Source: Borrelia anserina Es (GTDB taxonomy: Bacteria > Spirochaetota > Spirochaetia > Borreliales > Borreliaceae). From it: a stretch of 64,000 nucleotides of DNA. The notes under the pieces were generated by a model. The model was not told the DNA's origin. It was given only the letters and a program-made list of their open reading frames with translations, and searched no databases. The DNA lies in the NCBI RefSeq assembly GCF_001936255.1, contig NZ_CP013704.1, positions 124,001 through 188,000 on the forward strand, written 5' to 3'. Every line of letters begins with the position of its first letter. Position 1 is the stretch's first letter. Positions 28,622 through 38,291 of this stretch are shown here, in pieces. The position numbers and the translations under genes are program-made.

Positions 28622-31318
28622 TTAATTTCTTCCATGACAATTTTTATATTTTTTACCACTGCTACAATAACAAGGTGTATTCCTCCCAATTTTAGGAGCA
28701 CTTCGAATTATTTGAACCCCTGATGTATTATCCCTCTCTCCAGCAACAATACTTGAAAATTTTTTGTGAGTAGCATGAATATTTTTAAGTTTTTTATTTT
28801 TATAACCACTAGAATCAATATCAACTTTCATCTGTAAAGTTCGCCTTAAAGTTTCAACCTTAATATCTTTAACAAGATCACTAAAAATTGCAAAACCTTC
28901 TTCTTTATATTCAGTAATTGGATTTTTATTAGCATAAGATCTCAGATAAACTGATTCTCTTAAAGAATCAAGATTTGCAAGATGATCTTGAAACTTAGAA
29001 TCAATATTCTTTAAATACTCATGTCTCAAAAATTCATTTAAAAGTTCAGATCCAATCAATTCTTCCTTTTTATCCAAATTAGCCTTTGCAACTTCCACTA
29101 ACTTATTTTTCAAATCCAAAATACTCATGGTTTCAACAGAGCCAACATCCTCCATCATATAAGCAAAAATTGAGTTTATTTCATTTAGAACAGAGATCGT
29201 AATTACTTCTCCCTTAACTTGATCAAATAAAAAATCAAGATATTCTCTTAAAGAAAGAAGAATACGATCCTTAATATTTTCATCAACAAGAATTGAATCC
29301 CTTTGAGAATAAATAAACTCCCTATGCTTTGTTATAACATCATCATACTCTAAAAGATGTTTTCTAATCTCAAAATTTCTATCCTCCACTCGCTTTTGTG
29401 CATTAACCAAAGATTTCGTTAATAAAGAATGCGTAATAGGCTCACCTGTTGCCATCCCAAGTCTGCCCATCAAAGCTCTCAAGTTATCGCCTGCAAAAAG
29501 TCTCATCAAATCATCTTCAAGCGACACATAAAATCGCGATCGGCCAGGATCCCCCTGTCTTCCTCCTCGTCCTCTAAGCTGATTATCTATTCTTCTTGAC
29601 TCATGACGCTCACTACCAATAACATAAAGCCCACCAAGAGCTTTCACCTCTTCATAATCTTTCAAATACTGTTCTCGTTCACTCTGCATAGCTCCCTGAA
29701 ACTCTTCAAGACTCATACTTGTTCCGAACTTTTTACGAACCCGATGCTCAAGATTACCCCCAAGCTTAATGTCAGTACCACGTCCAGCCATATTTGTTGC
29801 AATTGTAACAGAATATTTTGCTCCCGCCTCAGCAATAATTAACGCTTCACGAAAATGATTTTTTGCATTAAGAACTTCATGTTTAATACCTTTACTTCTA
29901 AACATGTCTGACAAAATTTCAGACTTCTCAATAGAAACAGTTCCAACAAGAACAGGTTGTCCTCTCTTATAAGCCTCATAGACCTCATCAGTAATTGCTT
30001 TAAATTTAAACTCTTCAGTATAGTAAATAATATCATCTTCATCTACCCTTGCTACCAACTTATTAGTTGGAACGACTATAACATCAAGATTATATATCCT
30101 ATGGAATTCTTTCGCCTCTGTATCAGCTGTACCAGTCATGCCCGAAATCTTATTAAACATTCTAAATAAATTTTGAAATGTAATGGTTGCCATAGTTTTA
30201 TTCTCACTTGCAATCTTTACACCTTCCTTAGCCTCAATAGCTTGATGCAATCCATCAGAATATCTACGTCCCTTTAAAATACGACCTGTAAACTCATCAA
30301 CAATTTCAACACCAGAATCACCAACAATATATTCTCTATCCTTTAAGAAAAGCAAATGGGCTTTTAATGCTTGAGTCATATAATGAACGTAATTAAAATT
30401 AGAACCAACATACATAGAGCCCTTAATTATGCCTCTTGAAGTCAAAATTTGCTCAAGATTATTTAAACCACTTACTGTAAAAGATACTCTCTTACCCTTC
30501 TCATCAATTGTATAATCTCCATCAAGCTCATCAACCTCTAAAGGATAATCTCCAGTCTTTGGATCCTTAGAACATTCCTTTAAGAGCGAAACAAGAGAAT
30601 TAACTTCAAGATAAGCACTAGTATCTCCCTCAGCAGAACCTGAAATAATTAAAGGAGTTCGAGCTTCATCAATCAAAATAGAATCAATTTCATCGATAAT
30701 ACAATAATTGAAATTCCTTAAAGACTTTTGAGATAAATCAACACACATATTATCTCTTAAATAATCAAATCCAAGTTCATTATTTGTAACATAAGTAATA
30801 TCCTTGCTGTATTCTACCTTCCTCTTAGAAGAATCCATATTTGATAGTACAACACCAACACTAATACCCAAAAGCTCAAAAACTGGTTTCATCCACTTTG
30901 AATCACGCTCTGCAAGATAATCATTAACAGTTACAACAATAACACCATTACCTGTCAAACTATTAAGGTAAGCAGCCTGCACTGAAGACAAGGTTTTACC
31001 CTCCCCAGTCTTCATTTCTATTATTTTGCCCTGATGAAGCGCAAGTCCAGCAACAAGCTGAACATCATAAGGCCTCTCTTTAAGTCGCCTTCTAGCAGCT
31101 TCTCGCGAAAGCGCAAATGCTCTCTCTAAAATATCCTCTAAAGTTTTACCTCTCTTAAGTTCATCTCTAAACTTTTCTGTTTCACTAATAAAATCTTCAT
31201 CCGACAAAGACAAGGCCCAAGACTCAAGCTTGTTAATATTCCGCAAGATGGGAAGATAACCCTTCAGATCTCTCTTACTCTTTGAACCAATAGTTGCTTC
31301 AAATATCGCTTTTAACAT
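28622..31318 (-). CDS. secA: Preprotein translocase ATPase SecA
   Basis: Motor that drives secreted proteins through SecYEG. 898 residues, full length. Walker A region is [13 protein letters not shown], the DEAD-type box is [19 protein letters not shown], the motif-VI region is [19 protein letters not shown], and [14 protein letters not shown] is present. The C-terminal zinc-binding tail [17 protein letters not shown] (CxC-x8-CH) is present, as needed for SecB or ribosome contact. AGGAG lies 14 nt upstream of the ATG, farther than usual. It is divergent from the lipoprotein gene at 31382 and upstream of sodA in the same direction. Confidence 0.97.
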   Translation of the reverse strand: MLKAIFEATIGSKSKRDLKGYLPILRNINKLESWALSLSDEDFISETEKFRDELKRGKTLEDILERAFALSREAARRRLKERPYDVQLVAGLALHQGKIIEMKTGEGKTLSSVQAAYLNSLTGNGVIVVTVNDYLAERDSKWMKPVFELLGISVGVVLSNMDSSKRKVEYSKDITYVTNNELGFDYLRDNMCVDLSQKSLRNFNYCIIDEIDSILIDEARTPLIISGSAEGDTSAYLEVNSLVSLLKECSKDPKTGDYPLEVDELDGDYTIDEKGKRVSFTVSGLNNLEQILTSRGIIKGSMYVGSNFNYVHYMTQALKAHLLFLKDREYIVGDSGVEIVDEFTGRILKGRRYSDGLHQAIEAKEGVKIASENKTMATITFQNLFRMFNKISGMTGTADTEAKEFHRIYNLDVIVVPTNKLVARVDEDDIIYYTEEFKFKAITDEVYEAYKRGQPVLVGTVSIEKSEILSDMFRSKGIKHEVLNAKNHFREALIIAEAGAKYSVTIATNMAGRGTDIKLGGNLEHRVRKKFGTSMSLEEFQGAMQSEREQYLKDYEEVKALGGLYVIGSERHESRRIDNQLRGRGGRQGDPGRSRFYVSLEDDLMRLFAGDNLRALMGRLGMATGEPITHSLLTKSLVNAQKRVEDRNFEIRKHLLEYDDVITKHREFIYSQRDSILVDENIKDRILLSLREYLDFLFDQVKGEVITISVLNEINSIFAYMMEDVGSVETMSILDLKNKLVEVAKANLDKKEELIGSELLNEFLRHEYLKNIDSKFQDHLANLDSLRESVYLRSYANKNPITEYKEEGFAIFSDLVKDIKVETLRRTLQMKVDIDSSGYKNKKLKNIHATHKKFSSIVAGERDNTSGVQIIRSAPKIGRNTPCYCSSGKKYKNCHGRN

Positions 31319-31344
31319 ATCAGGTGCAAATTCTCCTAAAATAA

Positions 31345-31374
31345 TTGACTTTCTCTCATTTAAAATAATAACAT
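31345..31374 (+). promoter_or_regulatory. Promoter of the lipoprotein gene, leaderless layout
   Basis: TTGACT (31345-31350) with an 18-bp spacer and TAACAT (31369-31374) ends 7 bp before the ATG at 31382, so transcription would start at or next to the start codon. There is no ribosome site. TAATAA at 31366-31371 is an alternative -10 with a short spacer. Confidence 0.45.
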
Positions 31375-31381
31375 CTAAAAC

Positions 31382-32515
31382 ATGAAAAAGTGCTATAAAA
31401 TTTACTTAAGTCTATTTTTTGTAATTATATCATGTAACAGCAAAACTTTAAACGAACTTGGAGAACAACAATTCAAAATACCATTTGGAACACTACCCGA
31501 AGAAATAACACCACTTGCAAACAAATTTACTAATTCAAGCTTTGATATTAAAACATACAACGGACTTGTATACATAGTAGAGACAAAAGCAAATAAGCTC
31601 ATGATTTTTAACTCATACGGAAAACTAATCCAAACTTACCAAAACGGAATATTCAAAACAAACGCTGACCTTAAAATCAAAAAAGTAGATTTTGAAAATA
31701 TTCAGGCAATTTATCCATCAAAAGACTTTATTGTAGTATCAGACAAAATAAGTAATAAAAAGTCTAAATTTGATGAGAAAGAAAATATAGCATATTCTAC
31801 ACAAATATTTATTTTAAATAAAGACTCATCTATAGAAGTATTGGGACAAGAAGGACGAAATGGAATACCATTCCCACAGGTTTACGATATCAATATTGAT
31901 GACGGAAATAATATGGCAATAATAACCATATATCATGAAGGATATATAATATACTCTTATGACAAAGATCTATCACCCCTTTACAAGATTTATGTCAATA
32001 CAAACATACTACAAATACCGGAAGAAGAAAGAAAAAAATGTAACATATCAATAGATAAAGTATTTTTTGAAGTAAACAAGAAAATTATTTATGTAAAAAC
32101 AACCCACTACGAAAATATTAAAACCAATGAAAATATTAACGATCTCGGAGTAAGGATCAAAAACCAATATTTCTATACAATTCAATTAAATAAAAACAAA
32201 GAATTCGAAATAAAAAATAAAATTACATTGCCTCAAAACCTATTAGATGATCAACAAGAAAGTTTCATTAATATCATTGGAGTTCAAAAAGACAAAATAA
32301 TTGCATCTACTAACATGAAAAACTTGACTAACACCTTAATATGGAAGCTGGACAACAATGGCAAGATAAAAGAACAAATGATATTAATTGAACCACCAAA
32401 TCTCAAATTTCTAGCTGAAAGCCTATCTAAGGATGGAATACTTAGCATACTTTATGGAGAAAAAAGTGGAGTCAGCGTTTATTGGTGGAATTTAAATGCT
32501 TTACTTAAACTATGA
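31382..32515 (+). CDS. Putative lipoprotein of unknown function
   Basis: 377 residues, first gene of a plus-strand group. The N-terminal signal MKKCYKIYLSLFFVIISC ends in a plausible spirochaete lipobox (VIISC, lipid cysteine near residue 18). The rest is beta-rich, with propeller-like repeats of the type FKTYNGLVYIVETKANKLMIF and FIVVSDKISNKKSK, suggesting a six-bladed propeller-like extracytoplasmic domain; this is inference. It has no recognised enzyme motif. No Shine-Dalgarno sequence precedes the ATG, and the -10 is only 7 bp away. A frameshifted gene and a small membrane gene follow on the same strand. Confidence 0.72.
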   Translation: MKKCYKIYLSLFFVIISCNSKTLNELGEQQFKIPFGTLPEEITPLANKFTNSSFDIKTYNGLVYIVETKANKLMIFNSYGKLIQTYQNGIFKTNADLKIKKVDFENIQAIYPSKDFIVVSDKISNKKSKFDEKENIAYSTQIFILNKDSSIEVLGQEGRNGIPFPQVYDINIDDGNNMAIITIYHEGYIIYSYDKDLSPLYKIYVNTNILQIPEEERKKCNISIDKVFFEVNKKIIYVKTTHYENIKTNENINDLGVRIKNQYFYTIQLNKNKEFEIKNKITLPQNLLDDQQESFINIIGVQKDKIIASTNMKNLTNTLIWKLDNNGKIKEQMILIEPPNLKFLAESLSKDGILSILYGEKSGVSVYWWNLNALLKL

Positions 32516-32536
32516 GATATCTAAAAATTAACATCT

Positions 32537-32962
32537 ATGAAAAATAAGCATCGCAAAATACACAATAGACATAGACAACTATTAAAAAAAATCTAATTCT
32601 TGGAATAATTTTTATCATCATGCTAATCATTATCAAAATTGTATTAATTCCCAAATTACAAAAATTGGAAAGCAGATACAAAACTATCATCACAATAAAA
32701 CACAAAATAAAGAATGAAAACCCACATAACAAAATCAATATAAAGGTTGCAACATAAAAGAACTAAGAAAAGCCAATATAGACGTATATTTATATAATAA
32801 GATAATAAACTTATCGAAAATGATATGATTTACATAGACAAGATTAACTATACATTATATACTAATGTTGCATACAGGAATGAAAGTTTGCTCAATATAA
32901 TACTAATAAATCAGAAAGTCAATAAGTCATATTTTAGTAAAAGATTAGATCTTGGAGGATAA
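32537..32962 (+). pseudogene. Broken gene for a small single-span membrane protein, three -1 frameshifts
   Basis: This 450-bp stretch has no intact gene but reads as one protein across three frames. MKNKHRKIHNRHRQLLKK stops at 32594. The next frame continues with a membrane span (NLILGIIFIIMLIIIKIVLI) to a stop at 32755. A third frame gives KELRKANIDVYLYNKIINL to 32826. The first frame then resumes with NDMIYIDKINYTLYTNVAYR to TAA at 32960-32962. Adding one base at each break, two of them in A runs (A8 at 32584-32591, A4 at 32817-32820), would restore 142 codons. The last stop overlaps the ribosome site of the next gene, as in an intact operon. Confidence 0.75.
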
Positions 32963-32965
32963 GAG

Positions 32966-33382
32966 ATGTTACAAATATATTTTATATCTGTTTTACTCAA
33001 TATTTTAGGGGGGCTCATATTAGCATTTCCAATTTTGGAAGGAAAATTTAAATGCTTAATCATCTTTGAAGAATTTGTAAATCTAATTAATCATAACAAA
33101 AACGTAAGAAGTATTTTCGGAACAATATTCTTAATAATTAGCATCTTTGAAATAATAATACCTTATGATTTACCAATAGTTGGGAATTTACTTCCTGCCA
33201 TCAGTCTATTTCTTATTGGTTTTATCCTATCCTTAAGTCAAAAAGTGCCCATAAACCTTCAAAATAATAAAGAATATGGCAAATTTACATCTTTCATTGA
33301 AAGCAACAAAAAATTAATAGGAATTTTAGCATTAATTATTGGAATAATGCATTTCCTTGCGCCAAAAGTACCCCTTCTGTAA
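32966..33382 (+). CDS. Small four-span membrane protein, unknown function
   Basis: 138 residues with four hydrophobic segments at about 3-22, 49-66, 69-90 and 115-132 (for example FGTIFLIISIFEIIIP and LIGILALIIGIMHFLAPKVP). The repeated pattern of paired spans around a polar middle could be a DoxX/DUF-type inner membrane protein, but I do not recognise a family. The ATG has a strong GGAGG 8 nt upstream, overlapping the end of the pseudogene. In Lyme-group genomes I remember S2-type lipoprotein genes next; here only 148 bp without a gene separate it from alr. Confidence 0.7.
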   Translation: MLQIYFISVLLNILGGLILAFPILEGKFKCLIIFEEFVNLINHNKNVRSIFGTIFLIISIFEIIIPYDLPIVGNLLPAISLFLIGFILSLSQKVPINLQNNKEYGKFTSFIESNKKLIGILALIIGIMHFLAPKVPLL

Positions 33383-33507
33383 AATCTAGCTCACGGTATG
33401 CAATTACAATTTCAAACAATAAGATAATAATATAAAAATTAATATCATGAAACAAAAAAAGGACAATTTAAGTAAAATACTAAAATCTTGTTAAAATCCT
33501 ATCAATG

Positions 33508-33523
33508 TATAATGTACTATAAT
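33508..33523 (+). promoter_or_regulatory. Two -10 hexamers just upstream of alr
   Basis: TATAAT occurs at 33508-33513 and again at 33518-33523. The second ends exactly 7 bp before the alr ATG, so its transcript would be leaderless; the first would give a leader of about 11 nt. TTGTTA at 33488-33493 is a -35 candidate for the first, with a short 14-bp spacer. There is no ribosome site. Confidence 0.45.
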
Positions 33524-33530
33524 AAACAAA

Positions 33531-34631
33531 ATGGCTAAATATAAAAAAATAATAATAAACCTCAAAAACTTAGAGGATAATATAACCTCAATTAAAAACC
33601 ATATTCAAAAAAGAGAATTAGTAGCTACCCTAAAAGCTGATGCCTATGGACATGGACTTATTCCAACATTTAAATTCTTAAAAGAAAAAGGAATAAATTA
33701 TTTTGGTCTTTTTGACATAGATGATGCTTTAAAGCTTAAAAAAATAGATAAAAGCACATCCATATTACTCTACATTAACACAGATAAAAGTACAATAAAA
33801 AATTTAGTCAAATTCAATATTACACCCTTTATTGCCGATTTTCAGTATTTATCACTCATAGAACAAGAATGTAATAAACAAAATAAAAGAATCAAGGTTC
33901 ATCTAAAAGTTGATGTTGGCATGAATAGATATGGAATCAAAATAGAAAATGCACTTAATCTAGCAATTAAAATTCAAAATTCAAAATTAGTAGAATTTGA
34001 AGGAGTTTGCACACACTTACCAACAACAGAAAATACAAAAATTACTCAAGCACAACTCGAAAAATTTGTCTATTTCATAAATGAACTTAAGGCCAATAAA
34101 ATAAATCCAAAGTTCATACATGCTTCCAATTCAGAACACATAGCAAACTACACAATAAACTCAAAATTTAATATGGTAAGACCAGGTCTAATTCTATATG
34201 GATATCATACACATTCAAACAGCCCAAATAACAATTTACAACTTAAACCAGTACTAAGCTTATACTCAAAAATCGTATTTCTTAAAAATATAAAAAAGGG
34301 AGAACAAATATCATATTCTGGTCTCTTCACAGCAACAGAAGATATGCAAATAGGACTTATACCAGTTGGCTACTTCGACGGAATTCCACAAAACACATCT
34401 AACAACTTTTATTGCCTAATAAGAGATAAAAAATGCTTTATTAGAGGAAAAATATGTATGAATATTTCAATTATAGAAATACCCAAAGATTTAAAAATCA
34501 ACATAGGGGAAAAAGTAGAAATCATCTCCGAAAGATTAAGCTTAGATATACTTAGCAAGGAATCTGGAATAAGCAAATATGAAATACTTTGTTCTATTGG
34601 AAAACATGCAAAGAGAAAATATTTATATTAA
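33531..34631 (+). CDS. alr: Alanine racemase
   Basis: PLP enzyme that makes D-alanine for peptidoglycan. 366 residues, two domains. The PLP lysine is residue 35 in ATLKADAYGHG. The barrel motifs HLKVDVGMNRYGI and MVRPGLILYGYHT follow, and the second catalytic tyrosine lies in ISYSGLFTA in the C-terminal beta domain. The usual MDQ of the GRVCMDQ motif reads MNI here (GKICMNISIIEI), an unusual substitution near the active site. It has no ribosome site and a -10 7 bp upstream. The 3' end overlaps the converging repeat-protein gene by 9 bp. Confidence 0.93.
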   Translation: MAKYKKIIINLKNLEDNITSIKNHIQKRELVATLKADAYGHGLIPTFKFLKEKGINYFGLFDIDDALKLKKIDKSTSILLYINTDKSTIKNLVKFNITPFIADFQYLSLIEQECNKQNKRIKVHLKVDVGMNRYGIKIENALNLAIKIQNSKLVEFEGVCTHLPTTENTKITQAQLEKFVYFINELKANKINPKFIHASNSEHIANYTINSKFNMVRPGLILYGYHTHSNSPNNNLQLKPVLSLYSKIVFLKNIKKGEQISYSGLFTATEDMQIGLIPVGYFDGIPQNTSNNFYCLIRDKKCFIRGKICMNISIIEIPKDLKINIGEKVEIISERLSLDILSKESGISKYEILCSIGKHAKRKYLY

Positions 34632-36266
34632 GTTCCCTAAAGAATTAAACTTTTGAAAATCAACTAAATCTCCCTTACTATCATAAATCCATCTATAAAC
34701 CGATATACCCCCAATATCATCTCTTAACCTTAAATCTGGACCATGATTCGTTTTTTTCGAAATTTTACCAAATTTATTATACTCATACCTATATACACTA
34801 ACACCATGAATATCATCTTGTAACTGGCCTAGATTACCAAAATTTTTCTGACTAATAAGTCTATTTTGCTTATCATACTCATAAGCATACTCAAAAACAG
34901 CATTCCGATCTGCAACCAAAATCCCATTATTAGAATAATTACTCTTTAAAATCACATTACCATTAACATCATATGCAAATTTATATCTAAAAACACCCTC
35001 AGCATCAGCTATAGGATTATCAAAACCTCCATAATGCTCTTGATATTCAAGTAGCCCATCTTCATTATAAGCATACTTATAAATCATTACTCCATTAGAA
35101 TCACTAATTAAATTAAAATTTTTATCAAAGAAAAGATTCTCAATTAAATAAAATTTATTATCATATTTATAACTATAAACCGCAATACCCTTAAAGTCAT
35201 CCATTATTTCATATTTTTCCTCATAACTAGCAGGAACATCACTATTATAATTTTTATTTATTATGTTACTGTAGTTTATTACCCTTTTTTCATTATTTTG
35301 TATATAAAAAATAGTTTTCTTCATGGCATAACCATTCTGACTAACAGTTAAATTATTGTTAGCATCATAATTATACTCCTTATAAAAACAATCCTTTTCT
35401 TTTAAATTATACTCATATCTATATATTGATACATTATTCTCATCAGGAGTTAAATTATTTTTGATATCATAATTCAAAACTTCAATGAGCTTGCCATTAA
35501 AATCATAACGATATGTCTTACTTGCCACAGAAAAAGGATTTGTATACAAAGCAGAAACAGAATCTAAATACTCTTCCTTTACAACATTATGTTTACTATC
35601 ATAAGTTAGCCGAAAACCATATATTCCATTTTTAGCCTTTATATGATAGTTTCTATCATCGTAATATAAAACCGTTTTTGTCCGATCATAATCATCATAA
35701 ATAACCTTAGTATAACAAACATCATTTAAATCCTTAATCTGCAAACCAACTTCACTAAACCTATAAACATCAAAACTACCATTATCATGGTAAATAAAAT
35801 GATAATAAGCAACTCCATACTTATCTCTTATAATCTCATTAGATTTATTATAATTAAAAATATTTTTAGGCCTTCCATTTGAAAAGTATTCTACTTGTTC
35901 AATATGAACATCTTTTGAATTCTTAACAGCAAAACCCCCATTTAAAAATAATCTTCTCTCTATATCTTTTAAATGTTCTATTTTGATCTGATTTGCACCA
36001 AAAATAGAAGGCATCAAAATACCTAGTTTACCAACATAATCAACAAACACAAGTTTACCATCATCATAAGTAAATTTATATCCACACTCCTCCTCTGCAT
36101 CTTCCTTACTTATTTCATATCTACCAACTAACCTATAATTACTATCATATCCAGCCAATCTATAGTAAATTTCTTCTGCAAAAAGAGCATAAGCCACAAA
36201 AAACATAACCAAAAACATAGTCATTCCTTGATCAACAAACCTTATTTTGATAAATTTATTATACAA
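34623..36266 (-). CDS. Secreted tyrosine-rich repeat protein, function unknown
   Basis: 547 residues. A signal peptide (MFLVMFFVAYALFAEE) is preceded by about 16 extra residues, so the start may be the Met at codon 15 or 17. From about residue 120 to the end the protein is built from some ten degenerate units of about 36 residues. A typical unit is GVSVYRYEYNKFGKI followed by a short strand and a D/N-rich turn. The repeating GxxxYxYxYDxxGxL pattern recalls YD/Rhs or other beta-strand repeats, but the period differs and no enzymatic domain is visible. It is probably periplasmic or outer-surface. Its 3' end overlaps alr, and a 55-codon gene diverges from it. Confidence 0.7.
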   Translation of the reverse strand: MYNKFIKIRFVDQGMTMFLVMFFVAYALFAEEIYYRLAGYDSNYRLVGRYEISKEDAEEECGYKFTYDDGKLVFVDYVGKLGILMPSIFGANQIKIEHLKDIERRLFLNGGFAVKNSKDVHIEQVEYFSNGRPKNIFNYNKSNEIIRDKYGVAYYHFIYHDNGSFDVYRFSEVGLQIKDLNDVCYTKVIYDDYDRTKTVLYYDDRNYHIKAKNGIYGFRLTYDSKHNVVKEEYLDSVSALYTNPFSVASKTYRYDFNGKLIEVLNYDIKNNLTPDENNVSIYRYEYNLKEKDCFYKEYNYDANNNLTVSQNGYAMKKTIFYIQNNEKRVINYSNIINKNYNSDVPASYEEKYEIMDDFKGIAVYSYKYDNKFYLIENLFFDKNFNLISDSNGVMIYKYAYNEDGLLEYQEHYGGFDNPIADAEGVFRYKFAYDVNGNVILKSNYSNNGILVADRNAVFEYAYEYDKQNRLISQKNFGNLGQLQDDIHGVSVYRYEYNKFGKISKKTNHGPDLRLRDDIGGISVYRWIYDSKGDLVDFQKFNSLGNLI

Positions 36267-36292
36267 TAAATCAGTATAATGAGGAGTCTAAG

Positions 36293-36460
36293 ATGGCAAA
36301 AATTTCGAAAAATGCTCAAAGAATCGGATCTAAAGAGTTAATAAGCAGGTGGGGCGGAAAAATTATAATGAAATCTAAATTTGAAAACGGTAAAATCAAA
36401 CACTATGCTGAATGTCAAACATCAAAAAATACAGCAAGAAGACCTAAAGATTTATTTTAA
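36293..36460 (+). CDS. Small basic protein, 55 residues, unknown function
   Basis: An intact reading frame, ATG 36293 to TAA 36460, with GAGGAG 6 nt upstream of the start. The product is basic (MAKISKNAQRIGSKELISRW near the start, ending TARRPKDLF), with one cysteine and a Trp-Gly-Gly turn. A good ribosome site, its fit between two genes (26 bp from one start and 3 bp from the next stop) and a sensible composition make it a likely real gene. The amount of Lys and Arg could fit binding to nucleic acid, which is inference. -10-like TATAAT at 36275 lies too close to the ribosome site to be its promoter. Confidence 0.65.
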   Translation: MAKISKNAQRIGSKELISRWGGKIIMKSKFENGKIKHYAECQTSKNTARRPKDLF

Positions 36461-36463
36461 AAT

Positions 36464-38215
36464 TTATTTTTTATTCAACTTATCTTCAAATTTTAACCAA
36501 GCTTCATCTTGCTCACTTTTAGTATAGGTGCGGTTTAAGGGTTGTTTCTTAGGAGTTCCATTGCTTTTTTTAACATAGGAATTCCTAATTTGATCCTTCA
36601 TATCTTCCCTCCGTCTTCGTCTTTTATCTAGCTGTCTTTTCACTCTCTCACCTGGATCAAAAAGTCCAATATGACTTTTAGCTACAACCTTAGAATTCAA
36701 TCTGGATAAAGCCTCCTTATAACTTTGATGTTTCCCCGTTAAGAATAACAAAACCCTCTTTAACAAAGGCAGATCTCTATAAGCAGAATCTAAAAGATTA
36801 GGCAAATCAACTTTATAAATCTTATAAAGCTGTAAAAATGTATTACTATTTTTAAAATATTTAGCAGCTTCTGTTTTTATTATATCCTTAAGATGAGTTT
36901 GAATATTTTGTGTTTTAGAAACTCGTCTATAATGCGAAATAATAAAATCAAGCAACGCAACCTTATTTTTTAAACAATAATTACTTATATCATAATTAGT
37001 TACGAATTCACTTAACATTTTTTCAAGACCTTCTTCTATGAGAACATCAGAAGAATTTTTCCTGTTAACAAACATCTTTGTGAACTCATTCCTCAATTTA
37101 TCCCTAACATCAACTAAAATCTGATCATATTCCTTTAAAAACATAGAATAAGCACATGGCTTATATAAATACATGCCACGCTTAATGCTAAATATTTTGG
37201 GCAACGAACCCTTGATACTAGACTCAAAAAAGTATTCATTAGCTACCTTTAAAAAATTCCTAGGATCAGATAACCCTTCAGCATGCTCTTGAAGAATAAC
37301 CTTAAATTCCTCTATATTAATAAATCCTGGCTTAAACTCTATTGTTTTTTCAATTGCTTTTAAAGTTTCATCAATCTTAATACTTTCTAAATTTTTAAGT
37401 TCTTCTAAATTTTTTTCATTAGTAATATAAATATTCAACATATCTAAAAAAGTAAAGTAATGTTTAGAAATATTAACACCTTTCTTATTTAAAATCTCAT
37501 CCTTATTTTCTAAAATACCTAAAAGAAGATTATAAGCAACTCCAATACCATTGATACTCTCATCTAAAATTCGATCATACTCACTAAGTTTCAAATTCTT
37601 AGCTCTCATAAAAACATCCTTAACTATTCTGTTAGAAGCAATTTTGAATAAAATTCTCTTCATAAATTCGACAAAGTATAAAGCTTGACCTGAAGGAATT
37701 ATTAAAGAATCCAGCACAAATATCTTCTTTAAAGAAGAATTCTCTTGAAAATATTTAAGATTAACATCTGAATTTGAAAGAGTGATAAACTCTTTTTCAA
37801 AAGCTAAAAAATTTTTATCTATATTCTTAATAGTAAGTAAAGTACTAAAAAGTTCTATTCCTACATAATGTTTTAAAAACAGATCCTCAATAGCATAATA
37901 ATAAAAATCATAGCTATTTTCATCTGTTATGATTATCTTATAAGGTGATAATTCTCCATTTGACGTTGCTTGGTTAACAATAATTCCCCTCTTAACCTCA
38001 TAAAGCTTGCGAAACAAAAAATCTAACTCACCTTTAAGAGCACGAACTTTAACAGAATAATCCTCAATAAAATTAGCATAATCTATAACGTTATTCTTAT
38101 ATTCCAAAATAATTCTTAAAATCATTTTCTGAGCATCTGAAGAAATCCCTATCTGAGAAATCAAAATATCTACTTCCTTATCATTTAGATAGAAAATTTC
38201 AGGTAACTTTTTCAT
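36464..38215 (-). CDS. Unknown helical protein, 583 residues
   Basis: I do not recognise this protein. It has no signal peptide or membrane span and is mostly helical with long charged helices, so it should be cytoplasmic. The C-terminal ~70 residues are strongly basic (VKRQLDKRRRRREDMKDQIR) and then polar (SNGTPKKQPLNRTYTKSEQDEAW), like a disordered or nucleic-acid-binding tail. It starts MKKLPEIFYLNDKEVD. It converges with the 55-codon gene (3 bp apart) and is downstream of the exchanger gene on the same strand, separated by 76 bp. Confidence 0.7.
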   Translation of the reverse strand: MKKLPEIFYLNDKEVDILISQIGISSDAQKMILRIILEYKNNVIDYANFIEDYSVKVRALKGELDFLFRKLYEVKRGIIVNQATSNGELSPYKIIITDENSYDFYYYAIEDLFLKHYVGIELFSTLLTIKNIDKNFLAFEKEFITLSNSDVNLKYFQENSSLKKIFVLDSLIIPSGQALYFVEFMKRILFKIASNRIVKDVFMRAKNLKLSEYDRILDESINGIGVAYNLLLGILENKDEILNKKGVNISKHYFTFLDMLNIYITNEKNLEELKNLESIKIDETLKAIEKTIEFKPGFINIEEFKVILQEHAEGLSDPRNFLKVANEYFFESSIKGSLPKIFSIKRGMYLYKPCAYSMFLKEYDQILVDVRDKLRNEFTKMFVNRKNSSDVLIEEGLEKMLSEFVTNYDISNYCLKNKVALLDFIISHYRRVSKTQNIQTHLKDIIKTEAAKYFKNSNTFLQLYKIYKVDLPNLLDSAYRDLPLLKRVLLFLTGKHQSYKEALSRLNSKVVAKSHIGLFDPGERVKRQLDKRRRRREDMKDQIRNSYVKKSNGTPKKQPLNRTYTKSEQDEAWLKFEDKLNKK

Positions 38216-38291
38216 CTTATACTTATAATCTCCTCATATGAAAAACAATAATACCATAATACATGATAACATATTGATAAATGTAATAAAA

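Noticed and set aside
28609..28701. Extended N-terminus of sodA
   Set aside because: It overlaps secA by 80 bp, adds residues unlike any SOD, and the GTG at 28608 has a perfect AAGGAGG.
32535..32738. 67-codon minus-strand frame in the pseudogene region
   Set aside because: It is antisense to the coherent, frameshifted plus-strand protein, has no ribosome site, and its sequence is mostly the reverse reading of the membrane segment.
32516..32965. Possible tRNA or structured RNA in the longest gene-poor stretch
   Set aside because: No cloverleaf or T-loop consensus is seen, and the stretch is explained by the broken gene.
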